A stretch of 9,789 nt of DNA from an uncultured Gammaproteobacteria bacterium (lineage in GTDB: Bacteria; Pseudomonadota; Gammaproteobacteria; Pseudomonadales; Pseudohongiellaceae): the NCBI GenBank assembly GCA_903889815.1, contig CAISYX010000033.1, positions 1-9,789 on the forward strand, in the 5' to 3' direction. Positions within the stretch are counted from its first letter, which is position 1. Every line of letters begins with the position of its first letter. This document shows positions 6,789 to 9,789 of this stretch, piece by piece. Under the pieces are notes generated by a model. It was not told where the DNA came from, searched no databases, and worked only from the letters and a program-made list of their open reading frames with translations. The translations under genes and the position numbers were made by a program.

Positions 6789-7502
6789 TCATGTCAAGAG
6801 CAGCCACTTTGTCCCTATCAGCAACTCCAGAGGACGAAAGTCTGTCTTGTAGCGCATCTTGTCGCAGTCCTTGATCCAGTAACCCAGATAAAGGCAGGGC
6901 AGGTTGAGTCGCCGGGCCTTTTCTATCTGCCATAGAATGACATAAGTGCCCAGTGAGCGTGCAGCCAGAGCGGGATCGAAGAATGTGTACATCGCTGAGA
7001 GCCCGTGGTCCAGCTCATCCAGCACGCACAGCGCCACCACGGATTGTGCGTCGTGAAATGTGAAAAACTGCGTTGTCGGTGTAGTCGCCGCAATGAACGC
7101 GCGATATTGCTCCAGATTTGGCGGAAACATGTCGCCATCGGGATGGCGCTGCGTGATGTAACGGGAGTACAGTTCGAACAATTCCGGGGTATCCGGGGTC
7201 GTGATCTGAATACTGCGCAAGTCCTGATTGCGTTTCCACAGGCGCGCGAAACGCTTGTTGTGCGTGAACTCATGAACCCGGACGCGACAGGAAATGCATG
7301 CCTCACAGTGGTCGCAGCCAGGGCGGTAAAGATGTGTTCCGCTGCGACGAAAGCCCGCGGTGACAAGGCGACTGTAAAGCAGGACGCTCACGGGCTGCTC
7401 CGGGTCCATGAAGACGGTACGGGCTTCCCGGTCAGCAAGATAACTGCACTCGTGGGCCTTGGTTTGAAAAAATCGCAGCGACTGAATGTCGTCAGAGGTC
7501 AT
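6789..7502 (-). CDS. bpt: Aspartate/glutamate leucyltransferase (Bpt; R-transferase family, often annotated Ate)
   Basis: A 237-residue aminoacyl-tRNA-protein transferase of the ATE1/Bpt family. Bacterial members (Vibrio vulnificus Bpt) attach Leu from Leu-tRNA to N-terminal Asp or Glu, creating ClpS substrates; leucyl rather than arginyl specificity is inferred. Landmarks are HECSYL (17-22), GFRRSG (50-55), LYRPGCDHCEACISCRV (58-74), YITQRHPDGDM (115-125), GLSAMYTFFDP (167-177), SLGTY (183-187), YLGYWIKDCDKMRYK (205-219) and FRPLELL (222-228). Cysteines 63, 66, 69 and 72 form CxxCxxCxxC; from memory homologues usually have only the first three. The start at 7500-7502 gives the usual length. 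A start two codons earlier (7506-7508) lies closer to the GGAG and is possible. Either start overlaps the end of aat, suggesting translational coupling. Confidence 0.93.
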   Translation of the reverse strand: MTSDDIQSLRFFQTKAHECSYLADREARTVFMDPEQPVSVLLYSRLVTAGFRRSGTHLYRPGCDHCEACISCRVRVHEFTHNKRFARLWKRNQDLRSIQITTPDTPELFELYSRYITQRHPDGDMFPPNLEQYRAFIAATTPTTQFFTFHDAQSVVALCVLDELDHGLSAMYTFFDPALAARSLGTYVILWQIEKARRLNLPCLYLGYWIKDCDKMRYKTDFRPLELLIGTKWLLLT

Positions 7503-8199
7503 CGACATTGATCTCCATTTGCCAAGGTGCCCTTTGGCCAGGCGCATCCCGAAAGCGCTGCAGGTACGTCTGGAATTCCCCCCTCGGTATTTCCCTGGCA
7601 CCCAGGCTGTACATATGTTCGCTGGGCACCTGACAGTCGATGATCTGAAAGTGCCAGGCTTGCAATTGCCGTGTCAGCCACACAAGAGCCGTCTTCGATG
7701 CATTGCTGCGCAGGCTGAACATGGACTCTCCAAAGAAAAGTTGCCCCATGGCAATGCCATAAAGACCTCCTACCAATTCGCCTTCCTCCCATACCTCCAC
7801 CGAATGCGCGACAGACAACGCATGCAGCTGACAATAGGCCGTCTGCATTTCGGGTGTTATCCATGTGCCCGGGTAGACTTCCCGGATCTGTGCGCAGTGG
7901 GCAATGACCTGCGCAAAGGCCGTATCAAGGGTGACATGGTAGTGGCCACTGCGCAGCAGCTTGCGCATACTGCGTGAAACATGCAGTTCTTCCGGAAGCA
8001 GCACCATCCGTATGGAGGGTGACCACCAGAGGATCGGAGGCTCTTGATACCAAGGGAAAATGCCCTGTTCATACGCCTTGATGAGTCGCTCCGGGCGCAG
8101 ATCGCCGCCGACGGCCAGCAGACCGTCGGGGTCGCGCAGTGCGCGATTGACTGGGGGAAAGTGCAGCTCTGTCGCACTCAGCCAGGGCAGCTTCGACAT
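7492..8199 (-). CDS. aat: Leucyl/phenylalanyl-tRNA–protein transferase
   Basis: A 235-residue enzyme (E. coli Aat has 234) that moves Leu or Phe from tRNA to proteins with N-terminal Lys or Arg, making them ClpS-ClpAP substrates. Motifs in order are PDGLLAVGGDL (24-34), GIFPWY (46-51), WWSP (58-61), GTWIT (111-115), HSVEVW (132-137), GGLYG (144-148), FFGESMFS (155-162) and SNASK (165-169). E158, D188 and Q190 correspond to catalytic E. coli Glu156, Asp186 and Gln188. The ATG at 8197-8199 follows GAGG by nine bases and gives the normal N-terminus; a TTG seven codons earlier is rejected. It lies 26 bases after trxB and overlaps the start of bpt, so trxB-aat-bpt look like one operon. cydDC, which separates trxB from aat in E. 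coli, is absent. Confidence 0.96.
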   Translation of the reverse strand: MSKLPWLSATELHFPPVNRALRDPDGLLAVGGDLRPERLIKAYEQGIFPWYQEPPILWWSPSIRMVLLPEELHVSRSMRKLLRSGHYHVTLDTAFAQVIAHCAQIREVYPGTWITPEMQTAYCQLHALSVAHSVEVWEEGELVGGLYGIAMGQLFFGESMFSLRSNASKTALVWLTRQLQAWHFQIIDCQVPSEHMYSLGAREIPRGEFQTYLQRFRDAPGQRAPWQMEINVDDL

Positions 8200-8225
8200 G
8201 GTATTGCGCCTCGCGGGCAACGGCG

Positions 8226-9173
8226 TCAGTTGTCGAGGAACTTCTCGGCATCCAGAGCGGCCATGCAGCCGAAGCCCGCAGAGGTAATGGCTTGTCGATA
8301 AATGTGGTCGGCGATATCGCCCGCGGCGAATACCCCCGGCACGCTGGTCTGTGTCGCATTGCCATTGATGCCGCTGTGAATTGCGACATAGCCGTTGTGA
8401 AGTTCCAGTTGGCCTTCAAAAATATCCGAATTGGGCTTGTGGCCGATGGCAATGAACACGCCGTCGACCTTCAAGGTTTTCTGGCTGCCGTCCCCGGTAC
8501 TGGCAATTCGCAGGCCAGTGACACCCATTTCGTCTCCAAGTACCTCGTCCAGAGTATGGTTCCACTCGATCGTGATCAACCCGGCTTTGACTTTCTCGAA
8601 CAGCTTGTCCTGCATGATCTTCTCGGCCCGCAGGAAATTGCGTCGATGGACCAGGGTGACATGCGAGGCGATGTTGGACAGGTAAAGCGCTTCCTCGACA
8701 GCGGTATTGCCGCCCCCGACAACAGCGACAGGCTTGTTGCGATAAAAGAAGCCGTCACAGGTGGCACAGGCGCTGACCCCTTTGCCCATGAACGCCTGCT
8801 CCGAAGGCAGGCCAAGGTATTGTGCGGAGGCTCCAGTAGCGATAATCAGCGCATCGCAGGTGTATACAGTAGAGTCGCCCCAGAGTGTGAAGGGTGCCTT
8901 GCTCAGATCGGTTTTTTGAATGTGATCGAACATGATCCTGGTGTCGAAGCGTTCTGCGTGAAGGCGCATTCTTTCCATCAGGGCCGGGCCCTGCAGGCCC
9001 TCGACGTCGCCGGGCCAGTTGTCGACATCTGTCGTGGTGGTCAGCTGACCGCCCTGGATCATCCCGGTGATGACGACTGGCCGGAGGTTGGCGCGGGCGG
9101 CATAGACGGCGGCGGTATAGCCGGCCGGCCCGGAGCCGAGAATGATCAAACGGTGGTGTTGTGCATCGCTCAT
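8226..9173 (-). CDS. trxB: Thioredoxin reductase (NADPH)
   Basis: A 315-residue FAD flavoenzyme that passes electrons from NADPH to thioredoxin in the cytoplasm. The FAD-binding GSGPAGY lies at 13-19. The redox-active CATCD is at 136-140, with C136 and C139 forming the disulfide. The NADPH-binding GGGNTAVEEA is at 153-162, with HRR at 176-178 contacting the NADP phosphate. A second FAD motif, GVFAAGDI, is at 280-287. Length and motif spacing match E. coli TrxB, with no extra C-terminal domain, so it is the low-molecular-weight type. The ATG at 9171-9173, preceded by AGGA eleven bases upstream, is chosen because MSDAQHHRLIILG is the standard N-terminus; a TTG at 9236 would add an atypical 21 residues. 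It is the first gene of the probable trxB-aat-bpt operon and is divergent from ftsK. Confidence 0.97.
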   Translation of the reverse strand: MSDAQHHRLIILGSGPAGYTAAVYAARANLRPVVITGMIQGGQLTTTTDVDNWPGDVEGLQGPALMERMRLHAERFDTRIMFDHIQKTDLSKAPFTLWGDSTVYTCDALIIATGASAQYLGLPSEQAFMGKGVSACATCDGFFYRNKPVAVVGGGNTAVEEALYLSNIASHVTLVHRRNFLRAEKIMQDKLFEKVKAGLITIEWNHTLDEVLGDEMGVTGLRIASTGDGSQKTLKVDGVFIAIGHKPNSDIFEGQLELHNGYVAIHSGINGNATQTSVPGVFAAGDIADHIYRQAITSAGFGCMAALDAEKFLDN

Positions 9174-9265
9174 GAGTTGCTGATTCCTGTATGCTCGCGG
9201 AGTGCTTGGGTTGCAGATGGGGTCGTGAGTCTTCAATTGAAAGCCCGCCTGTTCAACTGGCGGCT

Positions 9266-9271
9266 ATTCTA
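9266..9271 (-). promoter_or_regulatory. Candidate -10 element of trxB
   Basis: TAGAAT on the minus strand, within the same 13-base string as at rluE, about 93 bases before the trxB ATG. There is no good -35 at 16-18 bases; TTGCAT lies 21 bases upstream. It is the best -10 seen in this gap on this strand. Confidence 0.35.
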
Positions 9272-9341
9272 GTGGATAAGTAGCCCTTGCTCATGCAATT
9301 TTTCGATTCGCGCAGGCATGCTGCTGTGATGGATGCGCGGT

Positions 9342-9369
9342 TTGCGGCAGTACAAAAATTGATTATGAT
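9342..9369 (+). promoter_or_regulatory. Candidate sigma70 promoter of ftsK
   Basis: TTGCGG (9342-9347), a 16-base spacer and TATGAT (9364-9369) point to a transcript starting near 9376, about 40-50 bases before the likely ftsK start. The -10 matches five of six positions and the -35 three of six. Confidence 0.5.
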
Positions 9370-9417
9370 GGCGCCGGTGAAAAACTAGAATTTGATGCAA
9401 TATAAATTTGCAGGTAT

Positions 9418-9789
9418 TTGAAAAGTTTGAAAAATAAATCAAACAAGAAAGTCGATAAAGAACAGCAGCTTAGTTCTGTGACGCAACGCATCGTGCGCGA
9501 AGGCACCCTGATCCTGAGTTTTCTGGCTGGGCTTTTTTTGTTCATTGCCTTGATCAGTTACTCCTCGACCGACCCAGGTTTTACCACAACAGGCTCGGGT
9601 GATGAGGTCAACAACGCTGTCGGTCACATTGGCGCGTGGATCTCCGATCTGCTCTTTCAGCTGTTTGGCTATTTCGCCTATCTGTTTCCCGTCGCTCTGG
9701 GCTTGAAAGCCGTTTCACTGCTGCGCCAGCCACAAGTGCCTCAGGAAGCATTTTCCTGGCCCATGTTTTCATTGAAGCTGGCAGGGATC
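9418..9789 (+). CDS. ftsK: FtsK, DNA translocase of cell division, N-terminal fragment
   Basis: The first ~124 codons of a gene that leaves the window. FtsK anchors at the septum through N-terminal membrane helices and pumps chromosome ends apart before XerCD-dif recombination; its C-terminal motor is not in view. After a Lys-rich cytoplasmic start come a hydrophobic helix around TLILSFLAGLFLFIALISY, a periplasmic stretch with the family's SSTDPGF, the hallmark VGHIGAWISDLLFQLFGYFAYLFP leading into a second helix, and the cytoplasmic LLRQPQ. An in-frame stop at 9403-9405 limits the start to non-ATG codons: TTG 9418, TTG 9427, or GTG 9478/9493. TTG 9418 lies three bases after an AGG and TTG 9427 twelve, so neither is ideal. 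The position after trxB is conserved in Pseudomonas; lrp, next to ftsK in E. coli, is absent. Confidence 0.88.
   Translation, partial: MKSLKNKSNKKVDKEQQLSSVTQRIVREGTLILSFLAGLFLFIALISYSSTDPGFTTTGSGDEVNNAVGHIGAWISDLLFQLFGYFAYLFPVALGLKAVSLLRQPQVPQEAFSWPMFSLKLAGI

Noticed and set aside
8292..9272. Open frame of 326 codons on the plus strand opposite trxB
   Set aside because: It mirrors trxB, which has every thioredoxin reductase motif; the translated product resembles nothing and no ribosome binding site supports it.
1..9789. Search for an unusual accessory system, insertion sequence, CRISPR array or attachment site
   Set aside because: All coding space is filled by recognised housekeeping genes in a conserved order; no terminal inverted repeats, transposase, integrase, repeat arrays or shift in base composition was noticed.

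Overview
This window is an ordinary, densely packed stretch of a gammaproteobacterial chromosome. The gene order icd – cspD – clpS-clpA – infA – ate/bpt – aat – trxB – ftsK is, from memory, the conserved order of Pseudomonas and related Gammaproteobacteria. The block resembles E. coli's cspD-clpS-clpA-infA-aat…trxB…ftsK region, but without cydDC and lrp, and with a bpt-type transferase. The protein sequences look Pseudomonas- or Cellvibrio-like, but I cannot name a genus. I see no mobile element, CRISPR array, tRNA, rRNA or sign of recent transfer.

Layout. Positions 1-162 hold the 3' end of moaE (molybdopterin synthase). It converges with rluE (159-698, minus), a 23S rRNA pseudouridine synthase. 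Divergent from rluE is icd (874-3099), the large monomeric NADP-isocitrate dehydrogenase. icd converges on cspD (3189-3431, minus), with two hairpins between them. A 349-base divergent region separates cspD from clpS-clpA (3781-6420, plus). clpA converges with infA (6434-6652, minus) across a 13-base gap containing part of a shared hairpin. A tight minus-strand run follows in transcription order trxB, aat, ate/bpt (9173 down to 6789). At the right edge, ftsK (from about 9418, plus) is divergent from trxB and runs out of the window.

Functional logic. ClpS (N-recognin), ClpA (unfoldase), Aat (Leu/Phe transferase for N-terminal Lys/Arg) and Bpt (Leu transferase for N-terminal Asp/Glu) together make up the bacterial N-degron pathway apart from ClpP. 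CspD, IF-1 and RluE act on RNA, translation or replication. TrxB supplies disulfide reduction, Icd a TCA-cycle step, and FtsK chromosome segregation at division.

No previously undescribed system is evident. The points most worth a second look are small: a CxxCxxCxxC array in the Bpt homologue, an AAN-triplet (Hfq-like) tract in the cspD leader, a 13-mer shared by the rluE and trxB upstream regions, and an ftsK with no usable upstream ATG.
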